A stretch of DNA of 64,000 nt from Pseudomonas sp. GM78 (GTDB lineage Bacteria; Pseudomonadota; Gammaproteobacteria; Pseudomonadales; Pseudomonadaceae), in the NCBI RefSeq assembly GCF_000282475.1, contig NZ_AKJF01000097.1, positions 26,508 through 90,507 of the forward strand, read 5' to 3'. The position numbers and the translations under genes were made by a program. The notes beneath the pieces were generated by a model that was not told the origin of the DNA, searched no databases, and was given only the letters and a program-made list of their open reading frames with translations. Positions 47,347 through 60,329 of the stretch are shown here, piece by piece. How positions within the stretch are numbered: the first letter of the stretch is position 1; every line of letters starts with the position of its first letter.

Positions 47347-48706
47347 AGCCTTGAAACTGAGTGAATTGACTGGCTCACTGAATGGCCGGTTGATCGCCGC
47401 TGATGCGAGCTTCGACGGCGTCAGCATCGACAGCCGTGCCATCAAGCCGGGCCAGTTGTTCATTGCCTTGGCCGGTCCGCGCTTTGATGGCCATGACTAC
47501 CTCAATGACGTCGCGGCCAAAGGCGCCGTGGCAGCCCTGGTCGAACGCGAAGTCGCCGACAGCGCGCTGCCGCAACTACTGGTCAGCGATACCCGTCAGG
47601 CGTTGGGGCAACTGGGTGCGCTCAATCGCGCGGCGTTCACCCAGCCAGTCGCTGCCATCACCGGCTCCAGCGGCAAGACCACGGTCAAGGAAATGCTCGC
47701 GAGCATCCTGCGCACTCGCGGGCCGGTGTTGGCCACCCGTGGCAACCTGAACAACGATCTTGGCGCGCCTTTGACCCTGCTCGAACTGGCACCGGAACAC
47801 ACTGCCGCGGTGATCGAGCTCGGTGCTTCGCGCCTGGGTGAAATTGCCTACACCGTTGGCCTGACCAAGCCCCATGTGGCCATTCTGAACAATGCCGGGA
47901 CCGCCCATGTCGGCGAGTTTGGCGGGCCAGAAAAAATCGTCGAGGCCAAGGGCGAAATTATTGATGGGCTGGCGTCCGATGGCGTCGCCGTTCTCAATCT
48001 GGACGACAAGGCTTTTGGTATCTGGAAGACTCGCGCCGGCGAGCGCAAGGTGCTGACATTCGCCCTGAGTAATGTCAGTGCCGATTTCTACGCCAGTGAT
48101 CTGGACCGCGACGCTCGCGGTTGCCCAGCATTCAACCTGCACACGCCTGAAGGTGTGGAACGCGTTCAATTGAACCTGCTCGGCACCCACAACGTCGCCA
48201 ATGCCATGGCCGCCGCAGCTGCCGCCCATGCCCTGGGTGTGTCGCTGTTTGGCATCGCCACCGGCCTCGGTGCGGTGCAACCGGTCAAGGGTCGCACGGT
48301 CGCGCAACTGGCCAGCAATGGCATGCGCGTGATCGACGACACTTATAACGCGAACCCCACCTCCATGTGCGCTGCCGTTGATATACTGGCCGGCTTTTCC
48401 GGTCGCACCGTCCTGGTGCTCGGGGACATCGGCGAGCTGGGCGATTGGGCAGAGCAGGGGCATCGCGACGTGGGCGAGTACGCCCGTGGCAAGGTTTCTG
48501 CGCTGTACGCCGTCGGGCCGATGATGGTTCACGCCGTCAACGCCTTCGGACCCCAAGCCTTTCACTTCAGCACGCAGGCTGAACTGATCAAGGCCCTGGG
48601 GGCCGAGCAAGACACAAACACCACCATTTTGATCAAGGGTTCGCGCAGCGCTGCGATGGAAAACATCGTTGCCGCTTTGTGCGGTGCCAGTCTGGAGAAA
48701 CATTAA
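47339..48706 (+). CDS. murF: UDP-MurNAc-pentapeptide synthetase MurF
   Basis: 455 residues. P-loop [14 protein letters not shown] (about 107-120) and [12 protein letters not shown] (about 331-342) are MurF hallmarks. Adds D-Ala-D-Ala to complete the pentapeptide precursor. Coupled to murE (8-nt overlap) and mraY (1-nt overlap). Confidence 0.97.
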   Translation: MLKALKLSELTGSLNGRLIAADASFDGVSIDSRAIKPGQLFIALAGPRFDGHDYLNDVAAKGAVAALVEREVADSALPQLLVSDTRQALGQLGALNRAAFTQPVAAITGSSGKTTVKEMLASILRTRGPVLATRGNLNNDLGAPLTLLELAPEHTAAVIELGASRLGEIAYTVGLTKPHVAILNNAGTAHVGEFGGPEKIVEAKGEIIDGLASDGVAVLNLDDKAFGIWKTRAGERKVLTFALSNVSADFYASDLDRDARGCPAFNLHTPEGVERVQLNLLGTHNVANAMAAAAAAHALGVSLFGIATGLGAVQPVKGRTVAQLASNGMRVIDDTYNANPTSMCAAVDILAGFSGRTVLVLGDIGELGDWAEQGHRDVGEYARGKVSALYAVGPMMVHAVNAFGPQAFHFSTQAELIKALGAEQDTNTTILIKGSRSAAMENIVAALCGASLEKH

Positions 48707-49788
48707 TGCTGCTGCTGCTAGCGGAGTATCTGCAACAGTTCTACAAAGGCTTCGCGGTCTTCCAGTACCTGACCCTGCGCGGGATTCTCGGTGTACTGAC
48801 CGCGTTGGTTTTGTCGCTGTGCTATGGCCCGTGGATGATCCGCACCCTGCAGAACCGTCAGATCGGCCAGTCCGTTCGCAACGACGGCCCGCAATCGCAC
48901 CTGTCCAAGTCCGGCACCCCGACCATGGGCGGCGCGCTGATTCTGTCCTCCATCGGCGTCAGCACCCTGTTGTGGGCTGACCTGACCAACCGTTATGTCT
49001 GGGTCGTCCTGTTGGTGACCCTGTTGTTCGGTGCCATTGGCTGGGTCGACGACTACCGCAAGGTGATCGAGAAGAACTCCCGTGGCTTGCCGAGCCGCTG
49101 GAAGTACTTCTGGCAGTCGGTGTTCGGTCTTGGTGCAGCGATCTTCCTTTATATGACTGCCGCAACCCCGGTGGAAACCACGCTGATCCTGCCGATGCTC
49201 AAGGACCACAGCATTGCACTGGGTGCAGGCTTCATCGTCCTGACCTATTTCGTGATCGTGGGCTCGAGCAACGCGGTCAACCTGACCGACGGCCTCGACG
49301 GCCTGGCGATCATGCCGACCGTGATGGTCGGCGGTGGCCTGGGGATCTTCTGCTACCTGTCGGGTAACGTGAAATTCGCCGAATACCTGCTGATCCCTTA
49401 TGTACCGGGCGCGGGTGAGTTGATCGTGTTCTGCGGTGCGCTGATCGGCGCTGGCCTGGGGTTCCTGTGGTTCAACACCTACCCGGCACAAGTCTTCATG
49501 GGTGACGTCGGCGCGCTCGCGCTGGGCGCGGCCCTGGGCACCATCGCGGTGATCGTGCGCCAGGAAATCGTCCTGTTCATCATGGGCGGCGTGTTCGTGA
49601 TGGAAACCCTGTCAGTCGTCATTCAGGTTGCGTCCTTTAAGCTGACCGGTCGCCGTGTGTTCCGCATGGCACCGATTCACCACCACTTTGAACTCAAGGG
49701 CTGGCCCGAGCCGCGCGTGATTGTCCGCTTCTGGATCATCACCGTGATTCTCGTGCTGATCGGCCTTGCCACCCTGAAACTGAGGTAG
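48706..49788 (+). CDS. mraY: Phospho-MurNAc-pentapeptide transferase MraY
   Basis: 360 residues, ten membrane helices. Motifs GTPTMGGAL (about 69-77), DDYRKV (about 115) and [11 protein letters not shown] (about 194-204) are the conserved cytoplasmic loops that bind UDP-MurNAc-pentapeptide, Mg2+ and undecaprenyl phosphate; the late HHHFELKG motif is present. Makes lipid I. Confidence 0.98.
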   Translation: MLLLLAEYLQQFYKGFAVFQYLTLRGILGVLTALVLSLCYGPWMIRTLQNRQIGQSVRNDGPQSHLSKSGTPTMGGALILSSIGVSTLLWADLTNRYVWVVLLVTLLFGAIGWVDDYRKVIEKNSRGLPSRWKYFWQSVFGLGAAIFLYMTAATPVETTLILPMLKDHSIALGAGFIVLTYFVIVGSSNAVNLTDGLDGLAIMPTVMVGGGLGIFCYLSGNVKFAEYLLIPYVPGAGELIVFCGALIGAGLGFLWFNTYPAQVFMGDVGALALGAALGTIAVIVRQEIVLFIMGGVFVMETLSVVIQVASFKLTGRRVFRMAPIHHHFELKGWPEPRVIVRFWIITVILVLIGLATLKLR

Positions 49789-49794
49789 AAACCC

Positions 49795-51141
49795 GTGTCC
49801 CTGATCGCGTCTGACCACTTCCGCATCGTTGTCGGCCTCGGCAAGAGCGGCATGTCCCTGGTTCGCTTCCTGGCGAACCGGGGCGTGGCGTTTGCGGTGG
49901 CCGATACGCGGGAAAATCCACCGGAACTGGCCACGCTCAAGTGTGACTACCCGCAGGTGGAAGTGCGTTGCGGCGAGCTGGACGTCGAGTTCCTGTGTCG
50001 TGCCGACGAGCTCTACGTGAGCCCCGGCCTGGCACTGGCGACCCCGGCCCTGCAGGCCGCCGCTGCCCGTGGCGTGAAGCTGTCCGGCGATATCGAGCTG
50101 TTCGCGCGTAACGCGAAGGCGCCGATCGTGGCCATCAGCGGTTCCAACGCGAAGAGCACCGTGACCACCCTGGTCGGCGAGATGGCCGCTGCGGCGGGCA
50201 AGCGAGTGGCCGTCGGCGGCAACCTGGGTACGCCGGCGCTGGACTTGCTGGGCGATGACGTCGAGCTGTACGTGATGGAGCTGTCGAGTTTCCAGCTGGA
50301 AACCACCGACCAACTCAACGCCGAAGTGGCGACCGTGCTCAACATCAGCGAAGACCACATGGACCGCTACAGCGGCCTGCCGGCCTATCACCTGGCCAAG
50401 CATCGGATCTTCCGTGGTGCCAGGCAGTTCGTGGTCAACCGCCAGGACGCCCTGAGCCGGCCGCTGATGGGCGAGGGCCAGCCATGCTGGACCTTCGGCC
50501 TGAACAAACCTGACTTCAAGGCCTTCGGGATCCGCGAAGAAGACGGCGAGAAGTACCTGGCCTTCGAATTCCAGAACTTGATGCCAGTGCGCGAATTGAA
50601 AGTTCGCGGCGCCCATAACCAATCCAACGCCCTGGCGGCATTGGCCCTGGGTCACGCTGTTGGCTTGCCGTTCGACGCCATGCTGTCGGCCCTGCGCAAT
50701 TTCGCCGGTCTCGAACACCGCTGCCAGTGGGTCCGCGACCTGGATGGCGTGGGCTACTACAACGATTCCAAAGCCACCAATGTGGGCGCCGCGCTGGCGG
50801 CCATCGAAGGCCTGGGTGCGGACATCGATGGCAAGATCGTGCTGATTGCCGGTGGCGACGGCAAGGGTGCCGAATTCAAGGACTTGCGTGATCCGGTGGC
50901 GGCCAACTGCCGCGCCGTGATCCTCATGGGGCGCGACAGCGACAAGATCGGCCAGGCCATTGGCGATGCCGTTCCACTGATTCGTGCCGGCTCCCTGGTC
51001 GAAGCCGTGGAGCAATGCCGCGCCGCTGCGCAAACGGGCGACGTGGTGCTGCTGTCGCCGGCGTGCGCCAGTTTCGACATGTTCAAGAACTACGAAGACC
51101 GTGGTCACCAGTTCGTCCAAGCCGTGGAGGAACTGGCATGA
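49795..51141 (+). CDS. murD: UDP-MurNAc-L-Ala:D-Glu ligase MurD
   Basis: 448 residues, three-domain Mur ligase. The P-loop reads ISGSNAKSTVTTLVGEM (about residues 113-129), with Ala where most MurD proteins have Gly (GSNGKST). The central NISEDHMDRY and C-terminal GGDGKGAEF motifs are standard. GTG start 6 nt after mraY, overlapping ftsW by 4 nt. Adds D-Glu to UDP-MurNAc-L-Ala. Confidence 0.96.
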   Translation: MSLIASDHFRIVVGLGKSGMSLVRFLANRGVAFAVADTRENPPELATLKCDYPQVEVRCGELDVEFLCRADELYVSPGLALATPALQAAAARGVKLSGDIELFARNAKAPIVAISGSNAKSTVTTLVGEMAAAAGKRVAVGGNLGTPALDLLGDDVELYVMELSSFQLETTDQLNAEVATVLNISEDHMDRYSGLPAYHLAKHRIFRGARQFVVNRQDALSRPLMGEGQPCWTFGLNKPDFKAFGIREEDGEKYLAFEFQNLMPVRELKVRGAHNQSNALAALALGHAVGLPFDAMLSALRNFAGLEHRCQWVRDLDGVGYYNDSKATNVGAALAAIEGLGADIDGKIVLIAGGDGKGAEFKDLRDPVAANCRAVILMGRDSDKIGQAIGDAVPLIRAGSLVEAVEQCRAAAQTGDVVLLSPACASFDMFKNYEDRGHQFVQAVEELA

Positions 51142-52355
51142 GCCTTCGAGGCATCATCAAGCCGTACCCATCGCCGCTCATCACCGGGCGCGGTATCGAC
51201 CTCGACTTCCCGATGCTCGCCGGTTGCCTGACGCTACTGGGCCTGGGGCTGGTCATGATTGCGTCGGCCTCCACCGAAGTGGCGGCGGTCCAGTCGGGCA
51301 GCGCCCTGTACTACATGATTCGCCACCTTATCTACGTGGTGCTGGGCCTGGGTGCCTGCATCGTCACCATGATGATCCCGATCGCGACGTGGCAGCGCCT
51401 GGGCTGGTTGATGCTGCTGGGTGCCTTCGGTTTGCTGGTGATGGTGATCATTCCGGGGATCGGCCGTGAGGTTAACGGTTCGATGCGCTGGATCGGCTTC
51501 AGTTTTTTCAACGTCCAGCCTTCCGAGATCGCCAAGGTGTTCGTGGTGATCTACCTCGCCGGTTATCTGGTGCGTCGCCAGAAAGAAGTGCGTGAAAGCT
51601 GGATGGGTTTCTTCAAGCCATTCATCGTACTGTTGCCAATGGCGGGTCTGTTGCTGATGGAGCCGGACTTCGGTGCCACCGTGGTAATGATGGGCGCGGC
51701 GGCGGCGATGCTGTTCCTCGGCGGGGTCGGGCTGTTCCGGTTTTCCCTGATGGTGGTCCTGGCGGTCGGGGCAGTGGTGTTGTTGATCCAGATGCAGCCG
51801 TATCGGATGGCGCGTTTGACCAACTTCGCTGACCCGTGGGCCGACCAATTCGGTGCCGGCTATCAGTTGTCCCAGGCGTTGATCGCTTTCGGTCGCGGCG
51901 AATGGCTGGGCGTCGGCCTGGGCAACAGCGTGCAGAAACAGTTCTACTTGCCGGAAGCCCACACCGACTTCGTGTTCTCGGTCCTGGCCGAAGAACTGGG
52001 TGCCGTGGGTTCCCTGTGCACCGTGGCGCTGTTCGTCTTCGTCTGTATCCGCGGCATGTACATCGGCTTGTGGGCCGAGAAAGCCAAGCAGTTCTTCGCC
52101 GCCTATGTCGCCTACGGTTTGTCGTTCCTGTGGATTGGTCAGTTCCTGATCAACATCGGCGTGAACGTCGGCCTGCTGCCGACCAAGGGCCTGACGTTGC
52201 CGTTCCTCAGCTATGGCGGCAGTTCGTTGGTGATCTGCTGCGCCTGCCTGGGCTTGTTGCTGCGCATCGAGTGGGAGAGTCGAACCCATCTGGGCAGCGA
52301 AGAGATGGAATTCCATGAGAGCGACTTCGCCGAGGAGCCGAACCATGGGCGCTAA
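51138..52355 (+). CDS. ftsW: Septal peptidoglycan polymerase FtsW
   Basis: 405 residues, SEDS family, ten membrane helices. Conserved SEDS stretches FFNVQPSEIAKVF (about 122-134), DFGATVVMMG, and GLLPTKGLTLPFLSYGGSS (about 344-362). The start is at 51138, where the 4-nt ATGA overlap with murD couples translation. With PBP3 it makes septal glycan. Confidence 0.97.
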   Translation: MSLRGIIKPYPSPLITGRGIDLDFPMLAGCLTLLGLGLVMIASASTEVAAVQSGSALYYMIRHLIYVVLGLGACIVTMMIPIATWQRLGWLMLLGAFGLLVMVIIPGIGREVNGSMRWIGFSFFNVQPSEIAKVFVVIYLAGYLVRRQKEVRESWMGFFKPFIVLLPMAGLLLMEPDFGATVVMMGAAAAMLFLGGVGLFRFSLMVVLAVGAVVLLIQMQPYRMARLTNFADPWADQFGAGYQLSQALIAFGRGEWLGVGLGNSVQKQFYLPEAHTDFVFSVLAEELGAVGSLCTVALFVFVCIRGMYIGLWAEKAKQFFAAYVAYGLSFLWIGQFLINIGVNVGLLPTKGLTLPFLSYGGSSLVICCACLGLLLRIEWESRTHLGSEEMEFHESDFAEEPNHGR

Positions 52356-53407
52356 CGTATTGATCATGGCCGGCGGCACCGGGGGCCACGTGTTTCCGGC
52401 GCTGGCTTGCGCTCGCGAGTTCCAGTCCCGCGGCTACACCGTGCACTGGCTGGGCACGCCGCGTGGCATCGAGAACGAGCTGGTCCCGGCGGCCGGCATC
52501 GAACTGCATCGGATCAACGCCAGCGGTTTGCGCGGCAAGGGCAAGTTGTCCCTGCTCAAGGCGCCGTTCATGTTGCTCAAGTCGGTCTGGCAGGCGCGGG
52601 CGATCATTCGTCGTTTGCAGCCGACTTGCGTGGTGGGCTTTGGTGGTTATGTGACCGGTCCTGGCGGTGTCGCGGCCAAACTGGCCGGTGTGCCGGTGAT
52701 CGTTCACGAACAGAACGCCGTGGCCGGTACCGCCAATCGGTTGCTGGTGCCGTTGGCCGCCCGAGTCTGTGAAGCGTTCCCCGACACCTTTACCCTGTCG
52801 AGCAGCCGACGGACCACCGGTAACCCGGTGCGCACCGAGCTGTTCCTCGAAACACCGCGACCAGCCCTGGCCGGTCGCAAGGCGCGTTTGCTGATCCTGG
52901 GCGGAAGCCTGGGCGCAGAACCGTTGAACAAGCTGCTGCCTGAAGCCCTGTCGCAAGTCGCCGTCGACCTGCGCCCGGACGTGTTCCATCAGGCCGGCAA
53001 AAACCACGATGAAGTGACTGCGCAGCGCTACCTCGCGGCTGGCGTCGAGGCGCAAGTGCAGCCGTTCATCAAAGACATGGCCCAAGCCTATGGTTGGGCC
53101 GACCTGGTGGTATGTCGCGCAGGTGCGCTGACCATCAGTGAACTGGCTGCCGCCGGTCTGCCCTCGATGCTGGTGCCGTTGCCCCACGCGATCGACGATC
53201 ACCAGACCCGCAACGCCGACTATTTGGCCCGTGAAGGCGCTGCCTTCCTGATGCCGCAAAGAACGACCGGTGCAGCGGATCTTGCCGCGCGCCTGACAGA
53301 GGTCCTGATGCAACCACAACGACTCAACGATATGGCCACTGCGGCCCGCCGCCTGGCCAAACCCGATGCCACCCGTAACGTGGTCGATACCTGCCTGGAG
53401 GTGGCCC

Positions 53408-53415
<8 letters not shown>
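52345..53415 (+). CDS. murG: UDP-GlcNAc:lipid I transferase MurG
   Basis: 356 residues, GT-B glycosyltransferase. N-terminal [12 protein letters not shown] (about 8-19) and [11 protein letters not shown] (about 97-107), with the C-terminal UDP-GlcNAc motif [20 protein letters not shown]. Converts lipid I to lipid II at the inner face of the membrane. Overlaps ftsW by 11 nt and murC by 8 nt. Confidence 0.97.
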
Positions 53416-55830
<2,415 letters not shown>

Positions 55831-55834
55831 GACC

Positions 55835-56701
55835 ATGCAAGGCGCACAGTTGAGACATCAGCCACCCGCGCCCGGCCGCAAGCCGGTGCCGCGGGGTGCC
55901 AGCCGAATGGTGGCCAAAGAGCCGATGTCCGCGCGCCTGCCGAAAGCCAACTTCGGTGTTCTCAAAGCCCTGTTCTGGCCAGTGCTGCTGGTCGCGTTGG
56001 GGTTCGGTACTTACGAAGGCGCGCAGCGTTTGCTGCCGTACGCCGACCGACCGATCACCAAGATCGCGGTGCAGGGCGACCTGAGCTACATCAGCCAGCA
56101 AGCGGTGCAGCAGCGAATCGCTCCGTTCGTGGCGTCGAGCTTCTTCACCATCGACCTGGAGAGCATGCGCACCGAGCTTGAAACGATGCCATGGATTGCC
56201 CACGCCGAAGTGCGCCGGGTGTGGCCGGACCAGGTGGTGATTCGCCTGGAGGAACAACTGCCGGTCGCCCGTTGGGGTGACGAATCGCTGCTGAACAACC
56301 AGGGGCAGGCGTTTACCCCGCGCGAACTGGCCAATTACGAACACTTGCCGCAGTTGTTTGGTCCACAGCGGGCTCAACAGCAAGTGATGCAGCAATATCA
56401 GGTACTGAGCCAGTTGCTCAGGCCATTGGGCTTCTCGATTGCGCGCCTGGAGTTGCGCGAACGAGGCAGCTGGTTCCTGACGACCGGACCTGGCAGTGCC
56501 GGGCCCGGGATCGAACTGCTGCTGGGACGCGGCAACCTGGTGGAAAAGATGCGCCGTTTCATTGCCATCTACGACAAGACGCTCAAAGAGCAGATTACGA
56601 ACATTGCGCGCATCGATCTGCGCTACGCCAACGGTCTCGCCGTTGGCTGGCGGGAACCTGTAGCGCCGACGGCAGCCGTACCCGCTGTCGCGAAGAATTA
56701 A
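55835..56701 (+). CDS. ftsQ: Cell division protein FtsQ
   Basis: 288 residues. Basic proline-rich cytoplasmic tail (about 1-40), one membrane helix (about 45-62), POTRA domain (about 72-142, starting [14 protein letters not shown]), and the FtsQ beta domain to about 265. Scaffold linking FtsA/FtsK to FtsLB. The start at 55835 is 4 nt after ddlB; longer frames would overlap ddlB without a ribosome site. Confidence 0.96.
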   Translation: MQGAQLRHQPPAPGRKPVPRGASRMVAKEPMSARLPKANFGVLKALFWPVLLVALGFGTYEGAQRLLPYADRPITKIAVQGDLSYISQQAVQQRIAPFVASSFFTIDLESMRTELETMPWIAHAEVRRVWPDQVVIRLEEQLPVARWGDESLLNNQGQAFTPRELANYEHLPQLFGPQRAQQQVMQQYQVLSQLLRPLGFSIARLELRERGSWFLTTGPGSAGPGIELLLGRGNLVEKMRRFIAIYDKTLKEQITNIARIDLRYANGLAVGWREPVAPTAAVPAVAKN

Positions 56702-56716
56702 GAGAGGCAGGACCCC

Positions 56717-57976
56717 ATGGCAAACGTGCAAAGCGGCAAAATGATCGTCGGTCTCGATATCGGCACCTCCAAGGTGGTGGCGCTGGTCGGCGAGGTCGCG
56801 GACGACGGCACGCTGGAAATCGTCGGGATCGGCACCCATCCGTCCCGTGGCCTGAAAAAAGGCGTGGTGGTGAACATCGAGTCCACCGTGCAGTCGATCC
56901 AGCGCGCCATCGAAGAAGCGCAGCTGATGGCTGGTTGTCGCATCCACTCGGCGTTTGTCGGCGTGGCCGGCAACCATATCCGCAGCCTGAACTCCCACGG
57001 CATCGTGGCGATTCGTGATCGCGAAGTCAGCTCCGCCGACCTTGAGCGCGTACTCGACGCCGCCCAGGCCGTGGCGATCCCGGCTGACCAGCGGGTGCTG
57101 CACACCTTGCCGCAGGATTATGTGATCGATAACCAGGAAGGCGTCCGCGAGCCACTGGGCATGTCCGGTGTGCGTCTGGAAGCCAAGGTCCACGTGGTCA
57201 CCTGCGCCGTCAACGCCGCACAGAACATTGAAAAATGCGTGCGCCGCTGCGGCCTGGAAATCGACGACATCATTCTCGAGCAACTGGCATCCGCCTACTC
57301 GGTGCTGACCGATGACGAGAAAGAGCTGGGCGTGTGCCTGGTGGACATCGGTGGCGGCACCACCGACATCGCGATCTTCACCGAAGGCGCGATCCGCCAC
57401 ACCGCGGTGATCCCGATCGCGGGCGACCAGGTGACCAACGACATCGCCATGGCGTTGCGCACACCGACCCAGTACGCCGAAGAAATCAAGATCCGCTACG
57501 CCTGTGCCCTGGCCAAACTGGCGGGCGCCGGTGAAACCATCAAGGTCCCGAGCGTCGGCGACCGTCCGCCGCGCGAGCTGTCCCGCCAGGCCCTGGCCGA
57601 AGTGGTCGAGCCGCGTTACGACGAGCTGTTCACGCTGATCCAGGCCGAGCTGCGTCGCAGTGGCTACGAAGACCTGATCCCGGCCGGCATCGTGCTGACC
57701 GGCGGTACGGCGAAGATGGAAGGCGCCACCGAACTGGCCGAGGAAATCTTCCACATGCCAGTGCGCCTGGGCGTGCCCCATGGCGTCAAGGGCCTGGATG
57801 ACGTGGTGCGCAACCCGATTTATTCCACGGGCGTTGGCCTGTTGATGTACGGCCTGCAGAAGCAATCCGATGGCATCTCGTTCTCGGGTATCGGCAGCCG
57901 CGACAGCTTCAGCAACGAAGAACCCAAAGGTGCCTTGCTCGATCGCATCAAGAGCTGGGTCCAGGGCAATTTCTAA
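56717..57976 (+). CDS. ftsA: Cell division protein FtsA
   Basis: 419 residues, actin-like ATPase. Phosphate 1 motif VGLDIGTSKVVALVGE (about 11-26), phosphate 2 LVDIGGGTTDIAIF (about 206-219), and the adenosine motif VLTGGTAKMEG (about 332-342). The C-terminal amphipathic helix LLDRIKSWVQGNF anchors it and FtsZ to the membrane. GAGAGGCAGGACC precedes the ATG. Confidence 0.98.
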   Translation: MANVQSGKMIVGLDIGTSKVVALVGEVADDGTLEIVGIGTHPSRGLKKGVVVNIESTVQSIQRAIEEAQLMAGCRIHSAFVGVAGNHIRSLNSHGIVAIRDREVSSADLERVLDAAQAVAIPADQRVLHTLPQDYVIDNQEGVREPLGMSGVRLEAKVHVVTCAVNAAQNIEKCVRRCGLEIDDIILEQLASAYSVLTDDEKELGVCLVDIGGGTTDIAIFTEGAIRHTAVIPIAGDQVTNDIAMALRTPTQYAEEIKIRYACALAKLAGAGETIKVPSVGDRPPRELSRQALAEVVEPRYDELFTLIQAELRRSGYEDLIPAGIVLTGGTAKMEGATELAEEIFHMPVRLGVPHGVKGLDDVVRNPIYSTGVGLLMYGLQKQSDGISFSGIGSRDSFSNEEPKGALLDRIKSWVQGNF

Positions 57977-58054
57977 GATTTACCGCAACACCGTTACACC
58001 GTTGTAGATACAGGCAGTAGGCGAAAAAACTAGAGAACGTAAAGGAGAGGGAAA

Positions 58055-59248
58055 ATGTTCGAACTCGTAGACAACATCCCCGCAAGCCCGGTTATTAAAG
58101 TTATCGGTGTAGGCGGTGGCGGCGGCAACGCCGTGAATCACATGGTCAAGAGCAACATTGAAGGCGTCGAGTTCATCTGCGCCAACACTGATGCCCAGGC
58201 GCTCAAGAGCATCAGCGCGCGGACCATCCTGCAACTGGGTACCAGCGTGACCAAAGGTCTGGGCGCCGGTGCCAACCCTGAAGTTGGTCGTCAGGCCGCT
58301 CTCGAAGACCGTGAGCGCATTGCCGAAGTCCTGCAGGGCACCAATATGGTGTTCATCACCACCGGCATGGGCGGTGGTACCGGTACCGGTGCTGCGCCGA
58401 TCATTGCTGAAGTGGCCAAGGAAATGGGGATCCTCACCGTTGCGGTGGTGACCCGTCCGTTCCCGTTCGAAGGTCGCAAGCGCATGCAGCTCGCCGACGA
58501 AGGCATCCGCCTGCTGTCGGAAAGCGTCGACTCGTTGATCACCATTCCCAACGAGAAGCTGCTGACCATCCTCGGTAAGGACGCCAGCCTGCTGTCGGCT
58601 TTCGCCAAGGCTGACGATGTACTGGCCGGCGCCGTTCGCGGTATCTCCGACATCATCAAGCGTCCGGGCATGATCAACGTCGACTTTGCCGACGTACGCA
58701 CCGTGATGAGCGAAATGGGCATGGCGATGATGGGCACTGGCTGCGCCAGCGGTCCGAACCGTGCACGCGAGGCCACCGAAGCGGCCATTCGCAACCCGTT
58801 GCTCGAAGACGTGAACCTGCAAGGTGCACGCGGCATCCTGGTGAACATCACCGCCGGTCCTGACCTGTCCCTGGGTGAGTACTCCGACGTGGGTAGCATC
58901 ATCGAAGCCTTCGCTTCCGAGCACGCCATGGTCAAGGTCGGTACCGTTATCGATCCAGACATGCGCGACGAGCTGCACGTGACTGTCGTTGCGACCGGTT
59001 TGGGCGCTAAAATCGAGAAGCCGGTGAAGATCATCGACAATACCGTGCACACGTCGATGGCTTCCCAGCCGCAACAACAGGCCCCTGTTCGTCAGGAAGC
59101 TCCAGCGGTTAACTACCGTGACCTGGACCGTCCGACCGTCATGCGCAACCAGGCCCAGGCCGGTGCTGCGGCTGCCGCGAAGATGAATCCGCAAGATGAT
59201 CTGGACTACCTGGACATCCCGGCCTTCCTGCGTCGTCAGGCCGATTGA
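58055..59248 (+). CDS. ftsZ: Cell division GTPase FtsZ
   Basis: 397 residues. Tubulin-like GTPase with KVIGVGGGGGNAVNHM (about 14-29) and the signature GGGTGTGAAPIIAE (about 105-118); the C-terminal conserved peptide DDLDYLDIPAFLRRQAD binds FtsA and ZipA. AAAGGAGAGGGAAA is an unusually strong ribosome site, fitting the very high FtsZ need. 78 nt of gap after ftsA may hold an extra promoter. Confidence 0.99.
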   Translation: MFELVDNIPASPVIKVIGVGGGGGNAVNHMVKSNIEGVEFICANTDAQALKSISARTILQLGTSVTKGLGAGANPEVGRQAALEDRERIAEVLQGTNMVFITTGMGGGTGTGAAPIIAEVAKEMGILTVAVVTRPFPFEGRKRMQLADEGIRLLSESVDSLITIPNEKLLTILGKDASLLSAFAKADDVLAGAVRGISDIIKRPGMINVDFADVRTVMSEMGMAMMGTGCASGPNRAREATEAAIRNPLLEDVNLQGARGILVNITAGPDLSLGEYSDVGSIIEAFASEHAMVKVGTVIDPDMRDELHVTVVATGLGAKIEKPVKIIDNTVHTSMASQPQQQAPVRQEAPAVNYRDLDRPTVMRNQAQAGAAAAAKMNPQDDLDYLDIPAFLRRQAD

Positions 59249-59299
59249 TGAAATGTATCAGGGCTATGAAGGTGATTGGTGTTCAGCAAAGGCGTGGTC

Positions 59300-59308
59300 T
59301 GCTATCAT
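59300..59308 (+). promoter_or_regulatory. Extended -10 promoter element before lpxC
   Basis: TGCTATCAT fits the extended -10 form TGNTATNNT, 52 nt before the lpxC ATG. No strong -35 at 17 nt, as expected for extended -10 promoters. Confidence 0.45.
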
Positions 59309-59324
59309 CGCCAGCCTTTGTTGA

Positions 59325-60272
<948 letters not shown>

Positions 60273-60295
60273 GTAAAAAACCTCTCTAGTTTTTT

Positions 60296-60324
60296 AAAGG
60301 CTGCCTTTGGGTGGCCTTTTTTTA
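60296..60324 (+). terminator. Intrinsic terminator after lpxC
   Basis: AAAGGCTGCC-TTTG-GGTGGCCTTT with two G-T wobbles, followed by TTTTTAT. Marks the 3' end of the dcw-lpxC block. Confidence 0.85.
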
Positions 60325-60329
60325 TGCCG

